Origin: Prevotella sp. UBA7764
Lineage (GTDB): Bacteria > Bacteroidota > Bacteroidia > Bacteroidales > Bacteroidaceae
Assembly: GCA_002481295.1 (NCBI GenBank)
Contig: DLDU01000038.1
Location: forward strand, 24,484 to 43,478
Direction of reading: 5' to 3'
Length of the DNA stretch: 18,995 nucleotides
Shown: positions 8,033 to 15,055 of the stretch, piece after piece
Layout: every line of letters begins with the position of its first letter
How positions within the stretch are numbered: position 1 is the first letter of the stretch
The notes under the pieces: generated by a model
The model's database searches: none
Seen by the model: only the letters and a program-made list of their open reading frames with translations
What the model was told of the DNA's origin: nothing
Position numbers and translations under genes: made by a program

Positions 8033-8647
8033 CTATTTGCTCTCAGTCTTACTCTCCGTCGCCCGTTTTTTCTCCTCCATCGCTTCTTTATAGGCTTTCA
8101 CGATGGGATCCTCATCGTCCTTGTCCATCTCCTTGAAGATCTCGCGCGTCTTCCGCAGATGCTTCATGTCGCGACGGTAGCGTTTGTCAAGTATCTTAGC
8201 AAAGTCAAAACCCAAGCCGCCTCTCGTATTTTCTCTAAAGATCTGTCGAACTTGTTCTGTCAGTCCCTTTGACACCGACGGGGTACCATCGCCCCATACG
8301 GTCACCTCACTAATCTGATGGCTATTTGGAATGAGATACGTGGTGTCCTTGATTTCTTTTGCCGTCAGTCGCTCCGTGAGATATTTACCGTGACTGACCG
8401 ACAGCGTGTCAAACTGCACTGGAATATAGCAGATGCCCCGGTAGTTGGTGGTGTCGCGATAGCCCGACTTCGTGCTGACGACAGCATCACGCACGGGCAC
8501 ACGCGTCTCCATGTCAGCCACCACGAACTTACGCAACTGCGGCTTCAACATCTCTTTCTGCTGCACAACTTGACCTGTCTTCTCCTCTTGGGCAGAAAGA
8601 GCTAATGGGACATATAATAATAGGTATAAGAGCATCTGCTTCATCAT
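8033..8647 (-). CDS. Secreted CarboxypepD_reg-like protein, tandem paralogue A
   Basis: A 204-residue exported protein, sister of the next gene. A signal peptide covers 1-19 (MLLYLLLYVPLALSA). The beta-sandwich-like region is about 40-118 and shares the DTTNYRGICYIP core with the paralogue. The linker (120-145) differs almost completely between the two. The C-terminal block FDFAKILDKRYRRDMKHLRK and EMDKDDEDPIVKAYKEAMEE is conserved. A real Shine-Dalgarno, AAGGAG, lies at 8652-8657, which is rare here. It is 4 bases from ATG 8647 and 7 from ATG 8644, so the second ATG may be the true start. It follows the HAD gene by 30 bases and is probably in the same transcript. Confidence 0.85.
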   Translation of the reverse strand: MMKQMLLYLLLYVPLALSAQEEKTGQVVQQKEMLKPQLRKFVVADMETRVPVRDAVVSTKSGYRDTTNYRGICYIPVQFDTLSVSHGKYLTERLTAKEIKDTTYLIPNSHQISEVTVWGDGTPSVSKGLTEQVRQIFRENTRGGLGFDFAKILDKRYRRDMKHLRKTREIFKEMDKDDEDPIVKAYKEAMEEKKRATESKTESK

Positions 8648-8677
8648 CGGACTCCTTATTTATATATAAACAACAAG

Positions 8678-9436
8678 TTACTTTCCGGCAGCCTTCACCA
8701 CTTCCGGCCAGTCGGCCAGAAAAGCCTCTATCGACGGATAGAGCACGTCAGCACCCTCGTCTGTCAGTGCCTTGTCGGGCAGAGGGCCACTGTTAATCGC
8801 CACGGTGAACATCTCCGCAGCCTTACCGGCACGCACGCCGAGGGGGGCATTCTCCACGACGATGGCTTGACGCGGGTCGGCATATCCTGCCTTTCGCATG
8901 CCTTGAAGATAAGGATCAGGATAAGGCTTTCCACGCTTCACGTCGTAGGCAGACGTAATGTGCTCACGGACGAGATAGTCACTGAAATCCATCAGCAACT
9001 TATCAATGAGCGGACGCTGGCCACTACCCGTCACCACGTTGACGCTCATCCCCGACGCATGGATAGCCTGCATGAGCGGCTTCACACCTGGGAAGACAGG
9101 AGCCTCACCCATATCGTGGAAGATACGCGTCTTCTCGTCGTACATCTTCTGTGCCTGTTCCAGCGTGATCTCCTCGTGCTTTTGCAGGAGGAAGAAGTGA
9201 CGGATGGTGTCAATGCCGCGTGCACCTTCTGTGGCGTAGGCGTCGGCAGCCGTCATCGTGATACCAAACTCCGCCATCGACTGTTGCCAGGCAATAGCAT
9301 GATGGGGCATGGAGTCGTAAAGGACACCATCCATATCGAACAAGACACAGCGAAAGCCCTCCCAAGCTTTCAGCTCGGGATGACTCTCCTGCATCTTGGA
9401 TAAGTATTTCTCGATTGCTTTTCTTATATCTTGCAT
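8678..9436 (-). CDS. HAD-superfamily phosphatase/phosphomutase (beta-PGM-like subfamily)
   Basis: A 252-residue cytoplasmic HAD hydrolase with a C1-type cap, resembling beta-phosphoglucomutase and sugar-phosphate phosphatases. All four motifs are present: nucleophile D34 and general acid D36 in LFDMDGVLYDS, T136 in VVTGSG, K170 in KRGKPYPDPY, and the acidic motif VVENAPLGV (193-201), where E195-N196 replaces the commoner E-D. The cap is about 50-115. An N-terminal helix of about 25 residues precedes the core. It lies just downstream of pgi but is separated from it by a hairpin. The substrate cannot be read from sequence; a hexose phosphate is a guess from the neighbour. Confidence 0.9.
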   Translation of the reverse strand: MQDIRKAIEKYLSKMQESHPELKAWEGFRCVLFDMDGVLYDSMPHHAIAWQQSMAEFGITMTAADAYATEGARGIDTIRHFFLLQKHEEITLEQAQKMYDEKTRIFHDMGEAPVFPGVKPLMQAIHASGMSVNVVTGSGQRPLIDKLLMDFSDYLVREHITSAYDVKRGKPYPDPYLQGMRKAGYADPRQAIVVENAPLGVRAGKAAEMFTVAINSGPLPDKALTDEGADVLYPSIEAFLADWPEVVKAAGK

Positions 9437-9464
9437 CGATTATGATTATAAAGGTATCGCAAAA

Positions 9465-9493
9465 TCCCCTCTCCCCCCTTTAGGGAGAGGGGG
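9465..9493 (-). terminator. GC-rich hairpin after pgi
   Basis: CCCCTCTCCC (9466-9475) pairs with 9483-9492, and one extra G bulges before the outer A-T pair. On the minus strand the stem is followed by ATTTTG. It lies 27 bases after the pgi stop codon. CCCCTCTCCC/GGGAGAGGGG palindromes of this form are also found as dispersed repeats in some genomes, so it could be a repeat acting as a terminator. Confidence 0.65.
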
Positions 9494-9519
9494 ATAGGGA
9501 AAGAGAGTCTTTTTTACTT

Positions 9520-10878
9520 TTACTTCTCCTGCGCCAACCGCTCCTGGATAGCCTTGCTCTCAGCCTCGTAGCCGGGCTTATTGAGCAGAGCGAACATATT
9601 TTTCTTGTAAGCTTCCACACCAGGCTGGTTGAATGGATTGACACCCTCCAGCAGGCCGCTGATGCCGCAAGCCTTCTCGAAGAAGTAGATGAGCTGACCG
9701 ATGTAGTACTCGTTGAGCTGTGGCACGCTGACACGCATGTTTGGCACGCCACCGTCGACATGAGCCAGACGGGTGCCGAGTTCAGCCATCTTGTTCACCT
9801 CGTCGACACGCTTGCCCTCAAGGAAGTTCAGTCCGTCGAGGTTCTCTTCGTCATGCGGGAAGAGCAGCTTCTCGTTAGGAGTCTCGACAGAGATCACCGT
9901 TTCGAAGATGGTACGCTCGCCCTGCTGGATCCACTGGCCCATAGAGTGCAGGTCGGTAGTGAAGTCACAAGCAGCGGGGAAGATACCCTTACCGTCCTTA
10001 CCCTCGCTCTCGCCGTAGAGCTGTTTCCACCACTCAGCGAAGTAGTGGAGCTTTGGCTGGAAGTTGCAGACGATCTCGATCTTCTTGCCAGCCTGGGTAT
10101 ACAGTCCCTGACGGGTAGCAGCATACTGTGCAGCGGGGTTCTCGGCGAAGGGAACGTCCTTGCCACAAGCCTTCTCCATGTCCTGTGCACCCTTGACGAG
10201 AGCCTTGACATCGAAGCCAGCCACAGCGATTGGCAACAGACCTACCGGAGTGAGCACAGAGAAGCGGCCACCTACATTGTCAGGAATGACAAATGTCTTG
10301 TAGCCTTCTTTATCAGCAGCGGCACGGGCAGCACCCTTGTGTGCGTCGGTGACAGCCACGATGACATCCTTGGCCTCAGCCTTACCACGCTGAGCCTCGC
10401 ACTGCTTCTTAAGCAGACGGAAGGTCAGAGCAGTCTCTGTAGTGGTACCGGACTTGGAGATGTTGATGACACCAAACTTCTTACCCTTCAGGTAGTCAGT
10501 GAGCTCAGCAAGGTAGTCCTCACCGATGTTGTTACCGGCAAACATGATGGTGGGGTTCTTCTTGTCACCGACAAGCCATGCGAAGGAGTTGCCAAGCGCC
10601 TCGATGACGGCACGTGCGCCCAGATAGCTGCCGCCAATACCAGCGACGACGACAACCTCGCACTTCTCGCGCAATGTGTTGGCGCAAGCCTGAATCTCGT
10701 TGAGGAACTCCTCTGTGATCTCAGAGGGCAGGTGCAACCAGCCGAGGAAGTCGTTACCCTCGCATGTTCCATTCTCCAAGGCCTCCTGAGCGGCCTTCAC
10801 CTTTGGCTCGTAAGCCTCCACTGTACCAGCCTTGAGGAACTGTACAGCCTTCGTTGTGTCTAATGCAATGTTTTTCAT
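9520..10878 (-). CDS. pgi: Glucose-6-phosphate isomerase
   Basis: A 452-residue cytoplasmic enzyme interconverting glucose-6-phosphate and fructose-6-phosphate. It belongs to the shorter bacterial PGI class (about 450, against 549 in E. coli). Visible sites: [12 protein letters not shown] (79-90), the sugar-phosphate loop SKSGTTTET (141-149), [17 protein letters not shown] (200-216) and the second PGI signature around 408-425 ending [12 protein letters not shown], whose lysine is the conserved ring-opening/isomerisation region. The ATG at 10878 gives the normal N-terminus. The long leader upstream contains the 44-bp repeat array. A weak promoter may lie at 10896-10927. Confidence 0.97.
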   Translation of the reverse strand: MKNIALDTTKAVQFLKAGTVEAYEPKVKAAQEALENGTCEGNDFLGWLHLPSEITEEFLNEIQACANTLREKCEVVVVAGIGGSYLGARAVIEALGNSFAWLVGDKKNPTIMFAGNNIGEDYLAELTDYLKGKKFGVINISKSGTTTETALTFRLLKKQCEAQRGKAEAKDVIVAVTDAHKGAARAAADKEGYKTFVIPDNVGGRFSVLTPVGLLPIAVAGFDVKALVKGAQDMEKACGKDVPFAENPAAQYAATRQGLYTQAGKKIEIVCNFQPKLHYFAEWWKQLYGESEGKDGKGIFPAACDFTTDLHSMGQWIQQGERTIFETVISVETPNEKLLFPHDEENLDGLNFLEGKRVDEVNKMAELGTRLAHVDGGVPNMRVSVPQLNEYYIGQLIYFFEKACGISGLLEGVNPFNQPGVEAYKKNMFALLNKPGYEAESKAIQERLAQEK

Positions 10879-10895
10879 GATAATCTTTCAAGAGT

Positions 10896-10927
10896 CAGAG
10901 TTAGAATCACGACAGAATCACGACAGA
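10896..10927 (-). promoter_or_regulatory. Possible weak promoter of pgi
   Basis: On the minus strand TCTG (10924-10927) is followed after 20 bases by TAACTCTG (10896-10903), one mismatch from each sigma-ABfr box. The spacer overlaps a tandem 11-base repeat (AGAATCACGAC read on the plus strand at 10903-10913 and 10914-10924). No better candidate was found upstream of pgi. Confidence 0.25.
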
Positions 10928-10947
10928 TAGACAGACTACTCTGTTGA

Positions 10948-11130
10948 AGACAGAAAGACATACTTTTCTTTTTAAGACAGAAAGACATAAAAAACATATT
11001 CTCATTCATTCTTTTTTCAGACAGAAAGACATAAAGAACATATTTTTCTTCTATTCTTTCTTAGACAAAAAGACATAAAGAACATATTTTCCTTCGGTCT
11101 TCTTTAGACAGAAAGACATAAAGAACATAT
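10948..11130 (+). repeat. Tandem array, about 44-bp units (left arm)
   Basis: Five copies of a unit beginning AGACAGAAAGACATA start at 10948, 10975, 11019, 11063 and 11106, with spacings of 27, 44, 44 and 43 bases. The last three continue with AAGAACATAT. The rest of each unit is a T-rich, less conserved filler. Copy four has AGACAAAAAGAC. The array lies upstream of pgi and downstream of the GxxExxY gene. It shares its core with the array at 11769-11914 in the opposite orientation. Confidence 0.9.
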
Positions 11131-11301
11131 AATTCATGAAGATATATTCTACCCTCCGTCTTTGCCTTAGTCTTTATTTCTGTCTCAGTTTCTACTTTCG
11201 TCTTCTATACGAATAGCCTTCTCACTGTGATGTGGTCTTGCCTAATCCTTTCTCATCATCTTACCTTATTAAATGAATAATACTAACTTATACTTGTTTT
11301 A
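11131..11301. other. Pyrimidine-rich non-coding stretch
   Basis: Between the left array and the GxxExxY gene are about 170 bases rich in T and C on the plus strand, with loose words such as GTCTTTATTTCTGTCTC that look like decayed repeat units. I see no gene, terminator or promoter that I can support. Confidence 0.45.
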
Positions 11302-11715
11302 CTACTTTGTCTTCTTGTATTCCCTGTATTTACGCTTTATCTCCAAGTTCTCGCCTCCAAAGTTAATAAGCAATCCGGTATCGATATGGAGAGCCGTCAG
11401 ATAATTGACTATTTGGACCTCATCCTGCCTCGTCAGACATTGCGTTGCCTTCAACTCAATGATGACATCATTGTCCACAAGCATGTCCGCTCTGTACTCC
11501 CCAACCACAACGCCCTTATAATAGACATCGATGGGTGCTTCGGGTGTCACATTCAGGTTGTGCTCTCGAAGTTCAAGATACAAGGCATTCTTATATACCT
11601 TTTCCAAGAATCCTTTCGGCAGCACGCCCCGAACATTATAGGCGCATTGAATAATCTTAGTTATCTTCTCTTCCAGCGCCTTTCTCTTTAACTCTTCTTC
11701 ATCCATCTTACTCAT
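11302..11715 (-). CDS. GxxExxY protein (PD-(D/E)XK nuclease-like)
   Basis: A 137-residue protein of the GxxExxY family (PDDEXK_3-like). The naming motif is G35-F-L-E38-K-V-Y41. A PD-(D/E)XK-type site is visible as D77 in YRADMLV and E87-L-K89 in DVIIELKA, followed by QDEVQIVNYL and LLINFGG. The family is predicted to be nuclease-like, but no substrate is established. The frame opens further upstream at a TTG (11748), but that codon overlaps a -7 box, so ATG 11715 is chosen. AAGGAG lies 14 bases before it. The gene stands between two inverted tandem arrays and is not in an obvious operon. Confidence 0.85.
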   Translation of the reverse strand: MSKMDEEELKRKALEEKITKIIQCAYNVRGVLPKGFLEKVYKNALYLELREHNLNVTPEAPIDVYYKGVVVGEYRADMLVDNDVIIELKATQCLTRQDEVQIVNYLTALHIDTGLLINFGGENLEIKRKYREYKKTK

Positions 11716-11745
11716 TATATTATATTGCTCTCCTTTTCCTAAACT

Positions 11746-11753
11746 CAAAAATA
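11746..11753 (-). promoter_or_regulatory. -7 box of the GxxExxY gene
   Basis: TATTTTTG on the minus strand is a perfect TAnnTTTG. The -33 position falls inside the first unit of the right-hand repeat array and has no TTG. The predicted start near 11739 excludes the upstream TTG start codon. Confidence 0.5.
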
Positions 11754-11768
11754 CTTCTTCATAGAAAT

Positions 11769-11914
11769 ATGTCTTTTATGTCTTTATGTCTAAAAACAAA
11801 GAACATGTCTTTTATGTCTTTATGTCTTAAAAACAAGAACATGTCTTTTATGTCTTTATGTCTAAAAACTAAAACATGTCTTTATGTCAAAGCATTCATG
11901 AGAGTCTTTCTGTC
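11769..11914 (-). repeat. Tandem array, about 36-bp units (right arm, inverted)
   Basis: Copies beginning ATGTCTTTTATGTCTTTATG on the plus strand start at 11769, 11805 and 11841. A shorter copy, ATGTCTTTATGTC, starts at 11876. The period is 36, 36 and 35 bases. Read on the minus strand the unit is GACATAAAGACATAAAAGAC, closely related to the left array. An outlying GTCTTTCTGTC at 11904-11914, the exact reverse complement of the left-array core, lies inside the last codons of gpsA. Confidence 0.9.
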
Positions 11915-12945
11915 AGAGCGGGGATGATATCACACGGACGCAGGTCTTTGTAGAGTATGTCGTAGACAGCATCGAGGATTGGCATGCACACGTGGAGCTG
12001 TCGGTTGATCTCCTCCATGCACTTCGTACCGTAGTAACCTTCCGCGACCATCTTCATCTCAGCCTGGGCACTCTTGATGGAGTAACCCTTACCGATCATC
12101 ATACCAAAGGTGCGGTTGCGTGAGAAGTTGGAGTATCCCGTCACGAGCAGGTCACCGAGGTAGACGCTGTCACAGATATTGCGGTGTACAGGGTTGACGG
12201 CAGTCAGGAAGCGGTCCATCTCACGGATGGCATTGGTGAGGAAGACAGCCTGGAAGTTATCGCCATAGCCCATGCCGTTGCAGATGCCCGCGCAGATAGC
12301 GTAGACATTCTTCAGCACAGCCGCATACTCGATACCCGTAACATCGGTGGAGGTTTCAGTCTTCACATAGTCACAGGCGAGCACGCGCGAGAACTCCCTT
12401 GCCATCTTCTCGTCGCTGCCAGCCACAGTGAGATAGGTAAGCCTTTCGAGCGCCACCTCCTCGGCGTGTGACGGTCCGCCGATGCAGAGCAACTGTCGGT
12501 AGGGCACGCCATAGCGCTGATGGAAATAGTCTGAGCAGACCACATCCTCGCCGGGCACGATGCCCTTGATGGCGGTGACGATAAACTTATGGCTGATGTC
12601 GGCAGTGAGTTTCTTCAGATGGTCTTTCAAGTAAGGCGAGGGCGTGACGAAGACGAGCGTGTCGTATTCAGTGGCAATCTCGTTGATGTCCGAAGTGAAC
12701 TCGATGTCGTCAGTATCGAAGTGTACACCTGTGAGATAGGCCGGATTATGTCCGAGCCGTCGGAAGTCAGCGATGCGGTCGTCACGCCGCATATACCATC
12801 CGATGTGTCCCGTGTGCTCCACCACCACCTTAGCGATGGCGGTAGCCCACGAGCCTCCCCCGATGATGGCCACACGGCCAAAATCGGGGATGGAGCCTTT
12901 TTTCCGCAGCCCCAGTGCTCTACTGATTCTTCTGAACAGACGCAT
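11896..12945 (-). CDS. gpsA: NAD(P)H-dependent glycerol-3-phosphate dehydrogenase
   Basis: A 349-residue cytoplasmic enzyme reducing dihydroxyacetone phosphate to sn-glycerol-3-phosphate for phospholipid synthesis. The Rossmann motif is GGGSWATA (29-36). Also visible are TAIKG with K127, the GGPSHAEE segment (156-163), EYAAVLKNVYA with catalytic K212 (207-217), GDLLVTGYS (264-272) and NRTFG (277-281). The frame continues 61 codons upstream into lysS, but MRLFRRISRALG is chosen because it leaves a normal length and lies 16 bases after the lysS stop. The basic N-terminal extension of about 22 residues is a little long. The last six codons (LTERLS) overlap a repeat unit. Confidence 0.96.
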   Translation of the reverse strand: MRLFRRISRALGLRKKGSIPDFGRVAIIGGGSWATAIAKVVVEHTGHIGWYMRRDDRIADFRRLGHNPAYLTGVHFDTDDIEFTSDINEIATEYDTLVFVTPSPYLKDHLKKLTADISHKFIVTAIKGIVPGEDVVCSDYFHQRYGVPYRQLLCIGGPSHAEEVALERLTYLTVAGSDEKMAREFSRVLACDYVKTETSTDVTGIEYAAVLKNVYAICAGICNGMGYGDNFQAVFLTNAIREMDRFLTAVNPVHRNICDSVYLGDLLVTGYSNFSRNRTFGMMIGKGYSIKSAQAEMKMVAEGYYGTKCMEEINRQLHVCMPILDAVYDILYKDLRPCDIIPALTERLS

Positions 12946-12961
12946 AGTCAACTTTGTAGTC

Positions 12962-14698
12962 TTAGAGATTCTTGGCACCGTCGATCCAGTGCTGGATGTC
13001 GTCGACTGTCGGTTTCTCGTATCCGAGTTTATATTTCTTGTTGATCTCACCGATCTTCTGCTGCAAGCCCTGCGCCTTCTCGTCCTTGATGTCGGAGATG
13101 AGGTTGAAGCCAGCCTTGCGCAGCACATACACCCAGTCCTCAGGTACGCCGAGGGCAGCCCATTCTTTGATGCTGCTCTGTGGCATCTTTGCCTCAGGCT
13201 TCATCTGCGGGAAGAGCATGATCTCCTGAATGTTTTCCTTACCGATCATCAACATGCAGAGGCGGTCGATGCCGATACCGATACCGCTGGTGGGCGGCAT
13301 ACCATATTGCAGGGCACGCAGGAAGTCCTGGTCGATGATCATTGCCTCGTCGTCACCCTTGTCGGCGAGCCTCATCTGCTCCTTGAAGCGGTTCTCCTGG
13401 TCGATGGGGTCATTGAGCTCAGAGTAAGCGTTGGCGAGCTCCTTGCCGTTGACCATCAGCTCGAAGCGCTCTGTGAGTCCAGGCTTAGAACGGTGCATTT
13501 TCGTCAGCGGACTCATCTCCACCGGGTAGTCAATGATAAATGTAGGCTGGATGAACGTGCCCTCGCAGAACTCACCGAAGATCTCGTCGATGAGCTTACC
13601 CTTACCGAAGCTCTCGTCGATGCCTTCCATCTTGAGTTTGTTCACAGCGATGTCGCGGATCTCCTCCTCGCTCTTGCCGTCGAGATCGAAGCCCGTCTTC
13701 TCCTTGATGGCATCGAGGATAGGCAGACGGCGGAAAGGAGCCTTGAAGGAGATGACGTGGTCGCCATTCTTCACCTCTGTGCTGCCGTTGACAGCCACAC
13801 AGATGGTCTCGAGCAAGCGCTCGGTAAACGACATCATCCAGTTATAATCCTTGTATTGCACATAGAGCTCCATGCAGGTGAACTCCGGATTGTGGTATTT
13901 ATCCATACCCTCGTTGCGGAAGTTCTTGCCAATCTCGTAGACGCCCTCAAAACCGCCCACGATGAGTCGCTTGAGATAGAGCTCAGTGGCGATACGCATG
14001 TACATGTCGATGTTCAGCGCATTGAAGTGCGTGATGAACGGACGTGCGCTGGCACCACCGGGGATGCTCTGCAGAATAGGAGTCTCCACCTCAGTGTATC
14101 CTGCCTCATCGAAGAAGTTGCGCATGGTCTTGAGCACCTTGGCACGCTTGAGGAACGTATCCTTCACACCGTCGTTGACGATGAGGTCGACATAGCGCTG
14201 GCGGGCGCGCAGCTCAGGATCATCGAACTTGTCGTAAGCCACGCCGTCCTTGTATTTCACGATCGGCAGCGGCTTAAGGCTCTTACTCAGCAGTTTCAGC
14301 GACTGGGCGTGAACAGAGATCTCACCCGTCTGTGTCTTGAAGACGAAACCTTTGATGCCGATGAAGTCACCGATGTCGAGGAGTTTCTTAAAGACCTTGT
14401 TGTACATGTCCTTGTCCTCGTCGGGGCAGATGTCGTCACGGGTGACATACACCTGGATTCTGCCCTTGCTATCCTGCAACTCTACGAAGCTGGCCTTGCC
14501 CATGATACGGCGGCTCATCATACGGCCGGCGATGACGACCTCCTGCTTCTCCCCCTCCTTGAAGTTGTTCTTGATGTCTACTGAAAAGGCATTGGTGGGG
14601 AACTCAGCTGCTGGATACGGGTCGATACCCATGTTGCGCAGCTCCTGCAGGCTCTGGCGTCGTCCGATCTCCTGCTCGCTTAACTCTAAAATGTTCAT
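12962..14698 (-). CDS. lysS: Lysyl-tRNA synthetase, class II
   Basis: A 578-residue cytoplasmic enzyme that charges tRNA-Lys. The anticodon-binding OB domain is about 53-140 (VVIAGRMMSRRIMGKASFVELQD). The catalytic core includes ARQRYVDLI (165-173), EVETPILQSIPGGASARPF (203-221), the ATP-binding FRNEGMDKYHNPEFT (260-274) and motif 3 GIGIGIDRLCMLM (472-484). About 74 extra residues (505-578) follow the usual end of bacterial LysRS and look helical; they extend it beyond the E. coli length of 505. The start at 14698 (MNILELSEQEIGRR) is chosen because the upstream frame crosses the promoter. gpsA follows after 16 bases, so the two form an operon. Confidence 0.97.
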   Translation of the reverse strand: MNILELSEQEIGRRQSLQELRNMGIDPYPAAEFPTNAFSVDIKNNFKEGEKQEVVIAGRMMSRRIMGKASFVELQDSKGRIQVYVTRDDICPDEDKDMYNKVFKKLLDIGDFIGIKGFVFKTQTGEISVHAQSLKLLSKSLKPLPIVKYKDGVAYDKFDDPELRARQRYVDLIVNDGVKDTFLKRAKVLKTMRNFFDEAGYTEVETPILQSIPGGASARPFITHFNALNIDMYMRIATELYLKRLIVGGFEGVYEIGKNFRNEGMDKYHNPEFTCMELYVQYKDYNWMMSFTERLLETICVAVNGSTEVKNGDHVISFKAPFRRLPILDAIKEKTGFDLDGKSEEEIRDIAVNKLKMEGIDESFGKGKLIDEIFGEFCEGTFIQPTFIIDYPVEMSPLTKMHRSKPGLTERFELMVNGKELANAYSELNDPIDQENRFKEQMRLADKGDDEAMIIDQDFLRALQYGMPPTSGIGIGIDRLCMLMIGKENIQEIMLFPQMKPEAKMPQSSIKEWAALGVPEDWVYVLRKAGFNLISDIKDEKAQGLQQKIGEINKKYKLGYEKPTVDDIQHWIDGAKNL

Positions 14699-14734
14699 AC
14701 TAATAATTATATTCGAATATATTTTTCCTATATG

Positions 14735-14762
14735 CAAAGTTACAAAAAAGAAACGAGAACAA
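14735..14762 (-). promoter_or_regulatory. sigma-ABfr promoter of lysS-gpsA
   Basis: On the minus strand TAACTTTG (14735-14742) is a perfect -7 box, with TTG (14760-14762) 17 bases upstream, slightly close. The start near 14728 leaves a leader of about 30 AT-rich bases before the lysS ATG. Confidence 0.75.
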
Positions 14763-14872
14763 GAGCTATTTAATAATTAATAACCACCTCAGCCGGTGTG
14801 CAACATGCGCAACCCTGCATGATGACAGTGCGATAAGCGTGAGCGTCACTCATCCTCGCCAATGAAAGAAGA
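14763..14872. other. Intergenic stretch without a gene
   Basis: Between the lysS promoter and the nagX relic lie about 110 bases with no recognisable gene. The segment around 14828-14856 has several GTGCG/GCGTGAGCGTCAC words with partial dyad symmetry but no T tract. Confidence 0.4.
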
Positions 14873-14924
14873 TTACAGTTTGACGAATATCCGTTTCTTC
14901 CACAGCGCCTTTCAGGGGGTGCTA
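14873..14924 (-). pseudogene. Relic of the 3' end of a second nagX-like gene
   Basis: On the minus strand, codons 14911 down to 14873 read KALWKKRIFVKL then TAA. The intact nagX-like gene ends ALWKKRVFIKL then TAA. Over the 12 shared codons (11 residues and stop) 28 of 36 bases agree; the differences are silent or I/V exchanges. Just upstream, in a shifted frame, HPLKG (14907-14921) corresponds to HALMG of the intact gene, which suggests a deletion of about five bases. An in-frame stop precedes the block and there is no start codon, so nothing functional remains. Confidence 0.75.
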
Positions 14925-14942
14925 AGATTTACTCAGGCTATC

Positions 14943-15055
14943 CTATTTAGCAGGAAGTCTTCGTCCTGTTACTGCAATACCGACAGTCGCGGGGAGATTT
15001 TTCATCGTACCTTTAACCACATTTCTTGCTATCCCTTTGCGAAGAGCAGCAGGGG
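14943..15055 (-). pseudogene. Out-of-frame natural C-terminus of the secreted protein gene
   Basis: After the run of four C (15052-15055 on the complementary strand), dropping one C opens a frame of about 35 codons: AALRKGIARNVV, then KGTMKN, then LPATVGIAVTGRRLPAK, ending in a TAG at 14943-14945. It joins smoothly to HFP (residues 233-235) of the reading frame above. The intact protein would have 270 residues. Coding quality of the shifted frame is much better than that of the 12 residues (CCSSQRDSKKCG) now read. Confidence 0.75.

Noticed and set aside
9760..10863. A 367-codon open frame opposite pgi
   Set aside because: Antisense shadow of a well-conserved gene; the sequence is low-complexity Leu/Ser/Val with no recognisable family.
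10948..11914. The two repeat arrays as CRISPR arrays
   Set aside because: The segments between cores are short, T-rich and similar to each other, not unique spacers. The unit lengths vary (27 to 44 bases) and no cas genes are nearby.
12946..13128. The 61-codon upstream extension of gpsA
   Set aside because: It overlaps lysS, is rich in Ser/Thr/Arg as expected from an off-frame reading, and the next ATG gives a proper GpsA N-terminus.
12773..14584. A 603-codon open frame on the plus strand opposite lysS
   Set aside because: It lies wholly antisense to lysS and part of gpsA and has no domain-like sequence. Codon choice in a GC-balanced gene that avoids TTA, CTA and TCA explains the lack of stops.
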